From: Candidatus Hydrogenedentota bacterium
GTDB lineage: Bacteria; Hydrogenedentota; Hydrogenedentia; Hydrogenedentales; SLHB01
Direction of reading: 5' to 3'
DNA length: 64,000 bases
NCBI GenBank assembly: GCA_013359265.1
Contig: JABWCD010000005.1
Coordinates: 1-64,000 of the forward strand
Shown here: positions 9,384 to 18,926 of the stretch, in pieces
Position numbering within the stretch: position 1 is the first letter of the stretch
Layout of the letters: each line of letters begins with the position of its first letter
Made by a program: the position numbers and the translations under genes
Notes under the pieces: generated by a model
What the model was told of the DNA's origin: nothing
Database searches by the model: none
The model's input: the letters and a program-made list of their open reading frames with translations, nothing else

Positions 9384-9701
9384 CTACGGGGTGTTGTTGT
9401 GCTTTCGCTTTTCGGCTTCTTCGGCCTGTGCCTCGCGGAGCGCCTTGCGAAACGACTCGTCGCCCAATGTGTCGCGGAACAGTTCCCGCTCTTCCATCGC
9501 CATGCGCACGCGGATGTAGCGCAGGTCGAGCAACGCACAGTAGATCGCCGCAATCAAGGCGACCAGAAAAACAAGCCAGTACACGAGGAAAGCCGCGCGC
9601 GACTCATGCAAAATGGGAAGACGCACGCCGAAGAACGCCATCCCTCCGCTGATAACGATCAAGATCGCGCCTGCAACGCGCCAGCGGAATTGGGTCAGCA
9701 T
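9384..9701 (-). CDS. Small two-helix membrane protein
   Basis: 105 residues, unknown function. Two hydrophobic segments (about 8-27 and 38-60) are joined by a short loop. They are followed by a long charged helix rich in Glu, Arg and Ala that should lie in the cytoplasm. It is transcribed with the HAD phosphatase downstream and the glycine-zipper lipoprotein upstream, all on the minus strand with gaps of 40-70 bases. A scaffold or membrane-adaptor role is possible but unsupported. Confidence 0.68.
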   Translation of the reverse strand: MLTQFRWRVAGAILIVISGGMAFFGVRLPILHESRAAFLVYWLVFLVALIAAIYCALLDLRYIRVRMAMEERELFRDTLGDESFRKALREAQAEEAEKRKHNNTP

Positions 9702-9741
9702 GGACCCAATTCCGCCGCCAAATGAATACGGCTATCGAAGG

Positions 9742-10113
9742 TTAGTGCGCTACCCACACCCGTTCTTCATAGGTTTCGCCCGAGGGCGTGGTGCGTACTC
9801 GCGTTTCCCAGTGGCCGCTTGTCGAGGTCTGCCCCGGCGGCGGCGCCTGCGGCGGTGCGTAGACTTGGCTGCGCGAGCGCTTTTCGTCCACATGATCGCC
9901 GATGAGCGCTCCGGTCAATGCGCCGAGTCCTGCACCGATCAGGGCGCCTTCGCCCGACTTGCCGTCGACTTGATTTCCGACGATTGCGCCCGCGCCGGCG
10001 CCGATGAGGCCGCCGGTCAATGCGCCTTGCTGCGTCGGAGTCGTTTGGCATCCCGCGAGTACGGCGGCTGCAGAGAACGCGCAGATCGTCTTCAGATTCG
10101 TGTTGCCAAACAT
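9742..10113 (-). CDS. Glycine-zipper lipoprotein
   Basis: 123 residues. The signal peptide has the lipobox LAGC with Cys22 as lipid site. Residues about 30-75 are a glycine-zipper region of repeated GxxxG spacing (GALTGG, GAGAGAIVG, GALIGAGLGALTG), a pattern found in outer-membrane-associated lipoproteins of the SmpA/YmgG/Rick_17kDa type. A Pro-rich linker and a short basic/aromatic tail end the protein. Start ATG 10113 has a strong ribosome site (AAGGAAG, 8 bases). It heads the minus-strand block running to 8625. Confidence 0.8.
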   Translation of the reverse strand: MFGNTNLKTICAFSAAAVLAGCQTTPTQQGALTGGLIGAGAGAIVGNQVDGKSGEGALIGAGLGALTGALIGDHVDEKRSRSQVYAPPQAPPPGQTSTSGHWETRVRTTPSGETYEERVWVAH

Positions 10114-10526
10114 GGTATCGGCTTCCTTTCCCCGGCAAATGCCCGGGCCTTGCTCTCCAATTTTACCACACGGTCTCCTTCGCGGAGCGGGGCCGTGCAT
10201 ACTTATTTGACGATACAGCGAATACGTATATTCATCTTATCGGTAACGCCGAGGCACCGGTTCGGCGCAACGGCCTCCCCGCAACCCTCTCTATCTCGTT
10301 AGGCCGGTTTAGGTTCCCCGACATGAGCACAACGTGTAGATTTTGCGGTTGTCGGATTCTTCGCGGTTTCATTGCGCGCAATGACCGGCATGAGGACGCG
10401 GAATCGTGACGATGCCGGGCCCTTCAACGTGCTATTGATCGCGTCAGGAGGTTTCCGGTAGCGTGAAGTGGCCTCTCCGGTGGTGGTCTGGGGCCTGGGG
10501 GGTGAACTCCTTTCGCTGGTGTGGCC
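10114..10526. other. Intergenic region, no gene seen
   Basis: Divergent spacer of about 410 bases between the glycine-zipper lipoprotein and the next plus-strand gene. It is less GC-rich near 10200-10240 and must hold promoters for both sides, but I could not find a -35/-10 pair with proper spacing. Short open frames here have no recognisable coding features. Confidence 0.5.
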
Positions 10527-11795
10527 ATGGCAGAACTCTCGGAAAGCCAACCGTTCAGCCTTCGGGATGAAGAGACAATCTGCTTTATCCCCGACGATCT
10601 GCGCCGCATCGTCCAGCGCCTTCTGCGTGAAGGCGAACCGGTCCAATACATCACGGCGTCACAGGAACTCTATGACCGCGCGGAACGAGACGACCCATAC
10701 TTTGTCGCATCCGCCGTATACGATTTCCTATGGAAGCGGGTCCCCACCGAGGCGCGGCGTAAGCTTTATCCCGTCGTCGGCGATTTCTTTTTGACGGCGC
10801 TCGAGCGCAACCTTGGGACAATCGGCCCGAACAACATGAGCAGCCGCTTCCGCGAACTCATGGAGTGTTATTTCGGCGCGGGCGATCGGCAGCGGATGCT
10901 TGAAGGACCACTCTATTGCGCGGACCTGTTCCTGCTGAAGACGACGCAGTTGGTGCTCGCCGCGCGCGACGGGAAGGCGGTAGCCGCGCCGGCGCCCGAT
11001 GAACCGGGCAACGCCGATTTCTTGCTGGACGAAACGCTGACTCTTGAACAGCAGGTCGATCATAGCTTGCAACTGGCCAGGGACGCGTTGCTCGATACCC
11101 AAAAGACGCTCTCGAAAATTGGGCGGCAGGAGAGCGGTCTGGAACCGCGTTACATCGCGTTTCTTCGCACGACGATGGACCGGTTGTCGTTGTCGTGGCA
11201 ACACTGGAGCGAGATGCACGCTCGCAAAGACATCGGCGCGATGAAGCTTGACGAGTATTTCAAGGAGGGGATTGGCCGCGCGGAGAAGGTGAATTCGCTG
11301 GTGCTCGCGGCGCTCCTGCTCGAACAGGTCGGCGAGGAATATCAGGACAAGATGAACCGCGAATTTCTCCATCATCGGTTCAGCAATCGGCCGCCGGACC
11401 ATCCGCAGCGGGGATGCACGTTCGACGCGGCGGAAATCTACCGCGATCAGGGAATCTCCGAGCGCGACCACGGCGCGTATGTGCTCGGCGAGCGGCGGTT
11501 CTCGCGCGCTATCGCGCTCTTCGGACAACTGAACGACCGCACCTCGATCGCGCAGACCTTGGTGGAGCGCGCGCGACTTTACTTGCTTCGCAAAACGGAC
11601 GCGTGGAAAGCTCGCGCCGATCTGCATCTTGCCGTGCAGAACATTGCGGCCGTTCAGCGCCGCCTCCCGCCGCGCGCGCAGTTGCCGGCCGTTCCGGCCG
11701 ATCACGTGCTCGGCTTTTACGAAAGCAAAGGCCTTACACGCGAAGCGGAAGCCTACCGTGAGCAGGACGCCATGCTGCGCGATGCGCAGTACTGA
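10527..11795 (+). CDS. Soluble all-helical protein, TPR-like, unknown function
   Basis: 422 residues from ATG 10527 (an in-frame GTG at 10521 is also possible). There is no signal peptide or membrane segment. The sequence is almost entirely helical, with paired amphipathic helices toward the C-terminus (about 320-415) resembling tetratricopeptide repeats. A Pro/Ala-rich break at about 155-165 separates an N-terminal helical domain from the rest. Nothing catalytic is recognised. The gene stands alone; the PQQ-like gene begins 160 bases later. A protein-interaction role is an inference from fold type only. Confidence 0.7.
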   Translation: MAELSESQPFSLRDEETICFIPDDLRRIVQRLLREGEPVQYITASQELYDRAERDDPYFVASAVYDFLWKRVPTEARRKLYPVVGDFFLTALERNLGTIGPNNMSSRFRELMECYFGAGDRQRMLEGPLYCADLFLLKTTQLVLAARDGKAVAAPAPDEPGNADFLLDETLTLEQQVDHSLQLARDALLDTQKTLSKIGRQESGLEPRYIAFLRTTMDRLSLSWQHWSEMHARKDIGAMKLDEYFKEGIGRAEKVNSLVLAALLLEQVGEEYQDKMNREFLHHRFSNRPPDHPQRGCTFDAAEIYRDQGISERDHGAYVLGERRFSRAIALFGQLNDRTSIAQTLVERARLYLLRKTDAWKARADLHLAVQNIAAVQRRLPPRAQLPAVPADHVLGFYESKGLTREAEAYREQDAMLRDAQY

Positions 11796-11957
11796 GACAA
11801 CGGACATCCAACGTCTCCGTCCAGCGCCGTGATTTCGTGTTTCGCGCGGCGCAAGAAAATCTCCAACTGCGGGCAGAATGTCCACGTCCGTTGATCGCCC
11901 GCGGCACGCATTTGTGCTAAGGTATCCGCCGCAAGGCAACGTTGTCACAACTACGAA

Positions 11958-13304
11958 ATGGGATTCTCCGTCATGGCTGTACTTCGCGTTCTTTCGTATT
12001 TTTGTTTGGGATCGATCGCACTTGCCGGCGCCGGCAGCGCGCAGGAAAACTGGCCGCAGTGGCGCGGCCCCGATGGAAACGGCGTAAGCACCGCCACCGG
12101 GCTGCCGGTCACGTGGAGCGAAACCGAAAACATTAACTGGAAGACGCCATTGCCGTCATGGAGCGGCAGTACGCCCATCGTGTGGGGCGACAAGGTGTTT
12201 GTCGTCTCCCCGTCCGAGACAACAAACAATGCGGAAGCGTCCGGGCGCGGACGCTTTTCGGACCCTGGCGGCGACACGTTGCTGCTGCTCTGCCTCGCGA
12301 AGGGCGATGGAAAGATTCTCTGGGAACGCGAACTGGATAAAGGAAACACGATCGGCCGGAAGGGAAACAGCACGTCACCCTCTCCGGTCACCGACGGCAC
12401 GCACATCTGGGCGGTAACGGGGACCGGATCGGTCACCGCGCTTTCCATGGACGGGACGGTCGTCTGGTCGAAGAACATCCAGAAGGAGTTCGGGCCGTTC
12501 GGACTTAACTTCGGTTACGGGTCGTCGCCCGTGCTTCACGACGGAAAACTGTTCGCTCAAGTCCTGCATGGTTACAGGACCGACGATCCGTCGTATGCCG
12601 TCGCGTTTGACGCGCTCACCGGAAAACTGCTGTGGCGCGTCGAGCGGCCCACCGACGCGCTGAGCGAGACCCCCGATGCATACAACACGCCGGCGTTGTT
12701 GAAGGTCGGCGGAAACACGCAACTCGTTCTATGCGGTGGCGGTTTTGTTTCCGCGCACGATCCGATCGACGGAAAGGAAATCTGGCGGGCGAGCGGACTC
12801 GATCCCGACCGCAACGAATACTATCGGACGATTGCGTCCGCCGTCGCTGTCGATGGCATGGTGTATGCCCCGACGCGTCAACGGCCCTTGCTCGCCGTGC
12901 GCGGCGACGGTATAGGTGATGTTACGACTAGCCACCTCGCGTGGAAGTGGGACCAACCGTATGGCACCGACGTGCCCACGCCTGCCTGCGACGGAAAGTT
13001 CTTCTACATGGTGGATGACAAAGGCGTCGCGACCTGTATCGACGCGAAATCGGGGGCCATCATATGGGGCCCCGAACACACCGTGCGCGGGCCGTTCAGC
13101 GCGTCGCCGGTGCTGGCCGACGGCAAGCTGTACGCAACCAACGAAGCGGGCGTTACGGTGGTCTTGTCGGCGGGAAGGGAGTTCAAGATTCTCGCGACCA
13201 ACACGCTGCCCGGCGAAGACCATACGCTGTCGTCGTTGGCGGTGTCGGGATCGCAGCTTTTCCTGCGTACGCCGTCATACCTCTACTGCATTGGAAAGAA
13301 CTGA
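11958..13304 (+). CDS. Secreted PQQ-like beta-propeller protein (BamB/quinoprotein-like)
   Basis: 448 residues. A signal peptide ends near AGSAQ. It is followed by the PQWRGPDGNG opening that marks a large family of PQQ-like propeller proteins common in Planctomycetes-type genomes. Repeated blades carry the pattern W-x-aliphatic, GSTPIVWGDKVF, SPSPVTDGTHIW, ASPVLADGKLYA. Most members of this family lack the full cofactor site of true dehydrogenases, so a structural or weakly redox role in the periplasm is more likely than alcohol oxidation. ATG 11973 is an alternative start with a weak GGGA ribosome site. It ends 18 bases before a convergent gene. Confidence 0.85.
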   Translation: MGFSVMAVLRVLSYFCLGSIALAGAGSAQENWPQWRGPDGNGVSTATGLPVTWSETENINWKTPLPSWSGSTPIVWGDKVFVVSPSETTNNAEASGRGRFSDPGGDTLLLLCLAKGDGKILWERELDKGNTIGRKGNSTSPSPVTDGTHIWAVTGTGSVTALSMDGTVVWSKNIQKEFGPFGLNFGYGSSPVLHDGKLFAQVLHGYRTDDPSYAVAFDALTGKLLWRVERPTDALSETPDAYNTPALLKVGGNTQLVLCGGGFVSAHDPIDGKEIWRASGLDPDRNEYYRTIASAVAVDGMVYAPTRQRPLLAVRGDGIGDVTTSHLAWKWDQPYGTDVPTPACDGKFFYMVDDKGVATCIDAKSGAIIWGPEHTVRGPFSASPVLADGKLYATNEAGVTVVLSAGREFKILATNTLPGEDHTLSSLAVSGSQLFLRTPSYLYCIGKN

Positions 13305-13322
13305 CGATAGGGAAAGCCGGGT

Positions 13323-15752
13323 TTACGTGGCCTGCACGGCGTTCACGCCACGCGACAATCCAACGAGCGTTAGCGTGGCGATAACGTAGAGGCAGAGCGC
13401 GAGGTACAGGACGAAGCTGAAACCGTATGCCATCGACAGAATGGTCGTCAGCGTCGAGCCAATCACCGAGAAGAACCCGTTCACGGCCCAGCCCCATGCG
13501 ATGTACTCATCCTTGTGATCGGTCAACGCGGCGACCGCGCGAAGTCCGAGCGGCATGAACGCGCCGAGCGCGAGCGCGAGCGGCGCCAGCATTGCCGTGC
13601 AGAGTCCGATGCGCACCGCCAATGGCCAACCGATCGCTGTGTCCGTTACGCGAGGCAGGCCGAATCGATAGAATGCAACGGACGCCGCAACCACAGTCAA
13701 TAGCACCGCCGCGAACCGCACAACGCTCCCGTGGAATCGGCTCGAAACAAGGCTGCCGATGCCGGCGAATGTGAGCATCGACGTCAGGGTCACGGTGAGC
13801 GAATAGGTCGGGTAACCCAGCAGCAGCGTCAGCTTCTGTATCAGACTGATTTCGATGGCCATGAACCCAAGGCCGAGCATCGAAAAGTAAATCGCGGACA
13901 TCCCCTTGCGCGGTAGCTTGCGCCACGCCGCCCGGACAAACACGAATGGCAGGAGCAGCGCCGCGAATGCGAACAGCGTGCACAGCGCCAACGTAAACAA
14001 TAGGACGCGTTCGCCGGCGGCGTACTCGAAATCTTCTTCGACCGAGATTGAAAAATTGTGCCGCATTTGTTCGAGAACATCGCGGAACCGGGCGAAGTGC
14101 CAGAAGAAGGGCGCATCGTCGAATACCGGACCGACATCGTACTCGTGCGACGCGTACCACGACGCCAGTTGCTCGTACGGCATCGAAATGATCCGACTGA
14201 CCGGCCCGTCGTTCGCCGCCCGGCCCCATGCAAACTCGAGCGTCGCGCCATCGAGTTTCGGTACGGCCTCGCCGAGCGTGTCCAGTTCATCCGGAGTATA
14301 CGAAGACTTCTTGAGCAGTATCACGGAAATTGGCAGCAGGCCCGGGGCGCGCACAACGACGACATGCTTCTCGAAATCGTCAATGCCGATCCGGCGGAAC
14401 GCCTCGCGCGCCGTAGACACATAACTTGCGGTGCGGTTCGGCCGGCGCGCGTAGTCCCATTCGCCTAGTTCCATGCAGATGATTCCGTCGTTTGCGAGAT
14501 GCGCCATGCTTTCCACGAGCATTTCAACGGTGTACAGATAACTTTCGCTCAGCACAAACGCGCTCGACGTCGCGGCGTTCGTAGCCGAGTAACTGTCCGG
14601 GCTGACGAAGTTGATGATGTCGAACGTTTCGGTGCTGCGGGTGAGGTACGATCGGCCCTCGCCGTTCACGTATCGCACGCTTGGGTACGCGTACAGCCGG
14701 CCGGTGTAATCGGCGAACGTGTCCCGCACGAGCGAATACGTTACGGGGTTTATCTCGACGCCGGTTATCGAACCCGCGCCGTAGTACAGCGCGGCGAGAA
14801 TTTCGTGTCCGCCCGCCGCACCGACGATGAGCTCTTTCGCGTGGGGCGGCGCCAATATAAATGGCAAGCGCCGTGCATCCGTCTCAAAGCGAGAGACGGT
14901 CGCAAAGTCGCCATCGAATCGCTGCAACGTCGAGCCGATCAGCGCGTCGTGAAGCAAGACCTTAAACGGAGCGCTCCGATCCGGATTATCGACAACGTCG
15001 ATCCGGAAGAACGGGCCCCACTCGGAGAATACCGGGGGCGGCGCATCGGGATTGTCCGTGCGAAGATGCTTGGATCCATCGACGACGATCTCCGGGGCCA
15101 CGCCGGGCAAGAAACCAATTGCCAACCCCAGGACGCACACCAAACCTGATGCGGCCGCGTGCATTCGTCCCTCGCGAAGGGAGGCGCGAAAGCCCGCTGC
15201 GGTCAATGCAGAACCGCTCAGCATAATGCTCGATATCGGCCCAAACGCCGCGATGAGGGGAATCGCAACGGCACAACCGAACGCCGCGCCGGTTAGATCG
15301 GCGAAGTACAGCGCGTTGACCGAACCGGCGTTGCGCCCCAGCAACGACGATACGACGACACCAACCGCGAAAAAGGCCGAGAACAGCGCGCCGCAGACGA
15401 GCGCCAACTTCAACGGTTCCGAGTATGTGTTCGGGAGGTCGAAGGTATTGATCGGAATACGCGCGACGACGGCGTATCCGGCGACGACGCAAAGCCCGCC
15501 GAAAAGGCTTGCGCGAGACAAGAGTCGGTCGAGCGAAATACGCCGCAGCGCCGGCAGCAGCGCGACCGCTACCCCCGCCGCGCCGAGACCCAGCAGGGCT
15601 ATCCCAATCACGAGGTACGTGAAGAAGTAGAAGAACTTGAATGAAAAGACGCGCGTATAGCTGACTTCCAACAGCAGTCCGGCGAAACAAATCAGAAAAA
15701 TCTCGGCGTAATAACGTCGGTGCTTCAGATCTTTCGTTGGGTCGGAGGACAC
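13323..15752 (-). CDS. Spermidine-synthase-like protein fused to membrane domains
   Basis: 809 residues, GTG start preceded by GCAGGGG. The N-terminal third (about 15-235) has six to seven transmembrane helices. A soluble Rossmann methyltransferase-like domain of spermidine synthase type spans about 290-500, with the nucleotide-binding strand IVGAAGG and an acidic GVEINP turn. The C-terminal third (about 570-800) has seven more helices. Such fusions are common in environmental bacteria. Their true substrate is rarely known, and polyamine synthesis should not be assumed. The gene converges with the PQQ-like gene. Confidence 0.78.
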   Translation of the reverse strand: MSSDPTKDLKHRRYYAEIFLICFAGLLLEVSYTRVFSFKFFYFFTYLVIGIALLGLGAAGVAVALLPALRRISLDRLLSRASLFGGLCVVAGYAVVARIPINTFDLPNTYSEPLKLALVCGALFSAFFAVGVVVSSLLGRNAGSVNALYFADLTGAAFGCAVAIPLIAAFGPISSIMLSGSALTAAGFRASLREGRMHAAASGLVCVLGLAIGFLPGVAPEIVVDGSKHLRTDNPDAPPPVFSEWGPFFRIDVVDNPDRSAPFKVLLHDALIGSTLQRFDGDFATVSRFETDARRLPFILAPPHAKELIVGAAGGHEILAALYYGAGSITGVEINPVTYSLVRDTFADYTGRLYAYPSVRYVNGEGRSYLTRSTETFDIINFVSPDSYSATNAATSSAFVLSESYLYTVEMLVESMAHLANDGIICMELGEWDYARRPNRTASYVSTAREAFRRIGIDDFEKHVVVVRAPGLLPISVILLKKSSYTPDELDTLGEAVPKLDGATLEFAWGRAANDGPVSRIISMPYEQLASWYASHEYDVGPVFDDAPFFWHFARFRDVLEQMRHNFSISVEEDFEYAAGERVLLFTLALCTLFAFAALLLPFVFVRAAWRKLPRKGMSAIYFSMLGLGFMAIEISLIQKLTLLLGYPTYSLTVTLTSMLTFAGIGSLVSSRFHGSVVRFAAVLLTVVAASVAFYRFGLPRVTDTAIGWPLAVRIGLCTAMLAPLALALGAFMPLGLRAVAALTDHKDEYIAWGWAVNGFFSVIGSTLTTILSMAYGFSFVLYLALCLYVIATLTLVGLSRGVNAVQAT

Positions 15753-15862
15753 AGAACGCCCCTGCCAGTTACCGTGACGACTTCATCCGCGTTGACACAG
15801 CCGCACAAAAAATCGCACCCACGGGCGTTTACCTGGCCCACAAGTGCGATGAATTGACAAGA

Positions 15863-15907
15863 TGGCGGGAGCGACGAGACTCGAACTCGCGACCTCTGCC
15901 GTGACAG
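15863..15907 (-). pseudogene. Truncated tRNA-Asp (GTC), 3' half only
   Basis: Read on the minus strand, these 45 bases match positions 32-76 of a tRNA-Asp. They include the anticodon loop CTGTCAC, the 3' strand of the anticodon stem, a variable loop, a full T arm around TTCGAGT, the 3' acceptor strand CGCTCCC, discriminator G and encoded CCA. Homology stops abruptly inside the anticodon loop, and no 5' half (expected GGGAGCG) is found within 200 bases upstream. Such 3' fragments are the usual footprint of elements that integrate into tRNA genes (att site). No integrase is in the window, so this may be an old scar. Confidence 0.75.
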
Positions 15908-16075
15908 AGGTTTCCGAACCGAAAGAAGTTAGCACACAGCGGATTGCGGTGTCAAACGCGCGTCGGCTGATCATTCCGGCACGGACGGCAGACGGCGCGA
16001 ATTGCGATCGGCTGAAGTGGTCCTACAGTGTAGGCAATGGATGGTCGTACGTCGAATGGCTGTGTTTCGCTTGTC

Positions 16076-18601
16076 CTATTTGACGACGAACCCGGCGAGT
16101 TTTCCGGGCACGAAGATTTCTTTGACGATAGACTTCCCATCGAGGTGCGCGGCGACCTTCGCATCTGCCTTTGCCGCGGCGAAAATATCGTCTTTGGCCG
16201 CGTTCGCCGGCACGACGACCACGCCGCGCAACTTGCCGTTCACCTGGACGGGAATCTCGATCGTGTCCTCGACGAGCAGCGATTCGTTATACGCGGGCCA
16301 CGGTTCGTACGCAATCGACCCCGAGTGTCCGAGCCGCTCCCACAACTCTTCGCACAGGTGCGGCGCAAACGGGGCGAGAATGAGCACGTACTTCTCGATG
16401 TCCGCCTTGGATAGAGCGTCCGCCTTCGAGGCGACGTTCAGATACTCCATCATGCGGGAGATCGAAGTATTAAACTGTAGATTGTCGACGTCCTGGGAAA
16501 CCGCCTTGATCGCGTGGTGCAGCGCCTTTTCCGCGGCGGCGTCACTCGCGCGATCGACGATACGTGGCTGTAACGAGCCGTCCTCCGAGACAATCAGCGC
16601 CCACACCCGGCGCAGGAACCGGTTGACGCCGTGAAGGCCCTCTTCCGTCCACGGCTTGTCGCGGTCAAGCGGCCCCATGAACATCTCGTACAGGCGCAGC
16701 GAATCCGCCCCTTGTTCGTCAACCACCTTATCGGGGTTCACCACGTTGTACCGCGACTTGCTCATCTTCTCGACTTGTGTCGCGACCGGCGTGTTCGTTT
16801 CCTTGACGAACCATTCGCTGCCGCGTTTTTCCACTTGCTCGGGGTAGTAATACTTGCCGTTCTCGTCGCGATACGAAAACGCCTGAATCTTTCCGGGATT
16901 GAACAGGCGCAGGAACGGTTCCTTCGTGGAAACGTACCCCGCGTCGTAGAGGACCTTGTGCCAGAAGCGCGAGTAGAGAAGGTGGAGCACGGCGTGTTCG
17001 GTGCCGCCGACGTAAAGGTCGACGGGCATCCAATATCGCTCCGCCTCTTTCGACCACGCCTCGGTGTCGTTCTGCGCATCGACGAAGCGCAGGTAGTACC
17101 AGCACGAGCCGGCCCATTGCGGCATGGTATTCGTCTCACGCACCGCGGGCTTGCCGGTGATGGGATCGGTCGTATTCACCCAATTCTTTGCGCGCGCAAG
17201 CGGCGGTTGGCCGTCGGCGGTGGGCTTGTATTCGTCCAATTCCGGCAATGCAACCGGAAGGTCTTTCATGGGCACCGCGCGCTGCGTGCCGTCTTCGAGG
17301 GTAATGATCGGAATCGGCTCACCCCAGTACCGCTGGCGCGAAAACAGCCAATCACGCAGGCGGTAATTCACGGTTGCCTTGCCGACGTTTCGTTTTTCCA
17401 GCCAAGCGGAGATTTTTCGCTTCGCATCGGGAACGGCAAGGCCGTTGATGATACCCGAATTCACGAGAACGCCATCGCCAACGTATGCCTCTTTCTTGAT
17501 ATCGCCGCCGCTGACGACTTCGACGATCGGCAGTCCAAACTTCGTCGCAAACTCGTAATCGCGCGTATCGTGCGCGGGCACCGCCATGATCGCGCCATAC
17601 CCGTATTCGGCGAGCACATAGTCCGCCGTCCAAATAGGAACGCGTTCATTGTCCACCGGATTGATCGCATATGCTCCTGTGAACACGCCCGTCTTCTCGC
17701 GCTCCGCCGCCATGCGATCCTGCGCGCTGCGTTTCGATGCGGCGCTCACGTACGCTTCCACCGCCGCACGCTGTTCGGGCGTCGCAATTTCAAGCGTTAA
17801 CGGATGCTCGGGCGCAAGAACGCAATACGTCGCGCCAAACAACGTGTCCGGGCGCGTCGTGAAGATCATGAACGTCCGGTTCGAGCCGGCCACCTGAAAC
17901 ACGACGTCCGCGCCTTCGCTCTTGCCGATCCATTCCCGCTGCATTGTTTTCACGCTCTCGGGCCAATCGACCTCGTCGAGGTCCGCGATGAGCTGCTCCG
18001 CATAGGCCGTGATCTTCAACATCCACTGGCGCATCATGCGTTTCTCGACCGGGTCGCCCGTCTCGACGTACTTGCCGTCCTTGACTTCCTCGTTGGCGAG
18101 CACCGTGCCGACCGCCGGGCACCAGTTCACCGGCGCTTCGGTCTGGTATGCGAGACCGCGCTCGAACAGTACTTCAAAAATCCATTGGGTCCACTTGTAG
18201 TACTTGGGGTCCGTCGTGTCGATTTCCCGGTCCCAATCGTAGGACAAGCCGAGCAGTTGCAGTTGGCGCCGGAACGTGTCGCAGTTCTTGCGCGTGATTG
18301 ACGAGGGGTGCTCACCGGTACGCATCGCATGACGCTCGGCGGGAAGGCCGAATGCGTCCCAACCCATCGGGTGCAACACGTTGAAGCCCTTCATGCGCTT
18401 CACGCGCGCGATGATGTCCGTGGCCACGTAGCCCAGCGGATGCCCGACGTGGAGGCCGTCGCCGCTCGGATACGGGAACATGTCAAGGATGTAATACTTC
18501 GGCTTGGCACGGTCTATCTCGGAGCGGAACGTCTTGTGCTTCGCCCAATACGACTGCCACTTCTGCTCGATGGCCTTGTGGTCATACGAACCGCTCGACA
18601 T
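16076..18601 (-). CDS. leuS: Leucyl-tRNA synthetase
   Basis: 841 residues, the usual size of bacterial LeuRS. It charges tRNA-Leu with leucine in the cytoplasm. The class I signatures are present: HVGH at 51-54 (HIGH motif) and KMSKS at about 612-616. The CP1 editing insertion carries the [12 protein letters not shown] threonine-rich motif that hydrolyses mischarged tRNA. A C-terminal anticodon-binding domain and VNGKLRG module end the protein. ATG 18601 follows a strong GGAGGC ribosome site and is preferred over an upstream in-frame start. Single-gene transcript as far as seen. Confidence 0.97.
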   Translation of the reverse strand: MSSGSYDHKAIEQKWQSYWAKHKTFRSEIDRAKPKYYILDMFPYPSGDGLHVGHPLGYVATDIIARVKRMKGFNVLHPMGWDAFGLPAERHAMRTGEHPSSITRKNCDTFRRQLQLLGLSYDWDREIDTTDPKYYKWTQWIFEVLFERGLAYQTEAPVNWCPAVGTVLANEEVKDGKYVETGDPVEKRMMRQWMLKITAYAEQLIADLDEVDWPESVKTMQREWIGKSEGADVVFQVAGSNRTFMIFTTRPDTLFGATYCVLAPEHPLTLEIATPEQRAAVEAYVSAASKRSAQDRMAAEREKTGVFTGAYAINPVDNERVPIWTADYVLAEYGYGAIMAVPAHDTRDYEFATKFGLPIVEVVSGGDIKKEAYVGDGVLVNSGIINGLAVPDAKRKISAWLEKRNVGKATVNYRLRDWLFSRQRYWGEPIPIITLEDGTQRAVPMKDLPVALPELDEYKPTADGQPPLARAKNWVNTTDPITGKPAVRETNTMPQWAGSCWYYLRFVDAQNDTEAWSKEAERYWMPVDLYVGGTEHAVLHLLYSRFWHKVLYDAGYVSTKEPFLRLFNPGKIQAFSYRDENGKYYYPEQVEKRGSEWFVKETNTPVATQVEKMSKSRYNVVNPDKVVDEQGADSLRLYEMFMGPLDRDKPWTEEGLHGVNRFLRRVWALIVSEDGSLQPRIVDRASDAAAEKALHHAIKAVSQDVDNLQFNTSISRMMEYLNVASKADALSKADIEKYVLILAPFAPHLCEELWERLGHSGSIAYEPWPAYNESLLVEDTIEIPVQVNGKLRGVVVVPANAAKDDIFAAAKADAKVAAHLDGKSIVKEIFVPGKLAGFVVK

Positions 18602-18644
18602 CACGCAACTGCCTCCGAAAAACCAACGGGAAAACAAAAAAACT

Positions 18645-18653
18645 ACTATACCA
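18645..18653 (-). promoter_or_regulatory. Extended -10 promoter for leuS
   Basis: On the minus strand TGG-TATAGT lies about 45 bases before the leuS ATG, followed by a T-rich leader. The -35 region is poor. The TG motif and match to the -10 consensus support it. Confidence 0.45.
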
Positions 18654-18926
18654 TGCGAGGTGTGTGCCCGGCGACTTTGCCCCAGCGGGTTTTGGAACGA
18701 TGTGGCTCTCTGCCGTCACGGTAAGAATCGGCGTTTCCGTCACCGCAGGTGATGGACAAACTCGTTGAAATCGTGCGCGGGCCGCTCGCGTAAGACGGCC
18801 TCATCACAGCACGCGCAAGAGTAAATGTTGAATCTTCTTGCGGATACTGCGCAAATTGGGCAAAATGGAAGCTCGGGAGTCTTGGGGGGTGCGTGAACGC
18901 CGCACCCATACGGTAGCGAGCGGCAT
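18654..18926. other. Divergent leuS/kinase intergenic region
   Basis: Spacer upstream of the Ser/Thr kinase operon. A GG-N10-GC arrangement (GGGCAAAATGGAAGCT, 18858-18873) has sigma-54 spacing but lacks the TT before GC. I regard it as only a weak promoter candidate for the kinase operon. No open frame here looks coding. Confidence 0.35.

Noticed and set aside
10207-10232. TTGACG...TATATT promoter
   Set aside because: Spacer is only 14 bases.
11912-11928. Sigma-54 site GGCACGCATTTGTGCT before the PQQ-like gene
   Set aside because: GG and GC are 11 bases apart instead of 10.
15862-16083. Plus-strand frame beginning MAGATRLELATSAVT
   Set aside because: It is the antisense of the tRNA-Asp 3' end, a well-known false ORF.
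16631-17800. 389-residue plus-strand open frame
   Set aside because: Antisense of leuS.
18858-18873. Sigma-54 site before the kinase operon
   Set aside because: Spacing is right, but the bases before GC and the CACG part do not match; kept only as a weak note.
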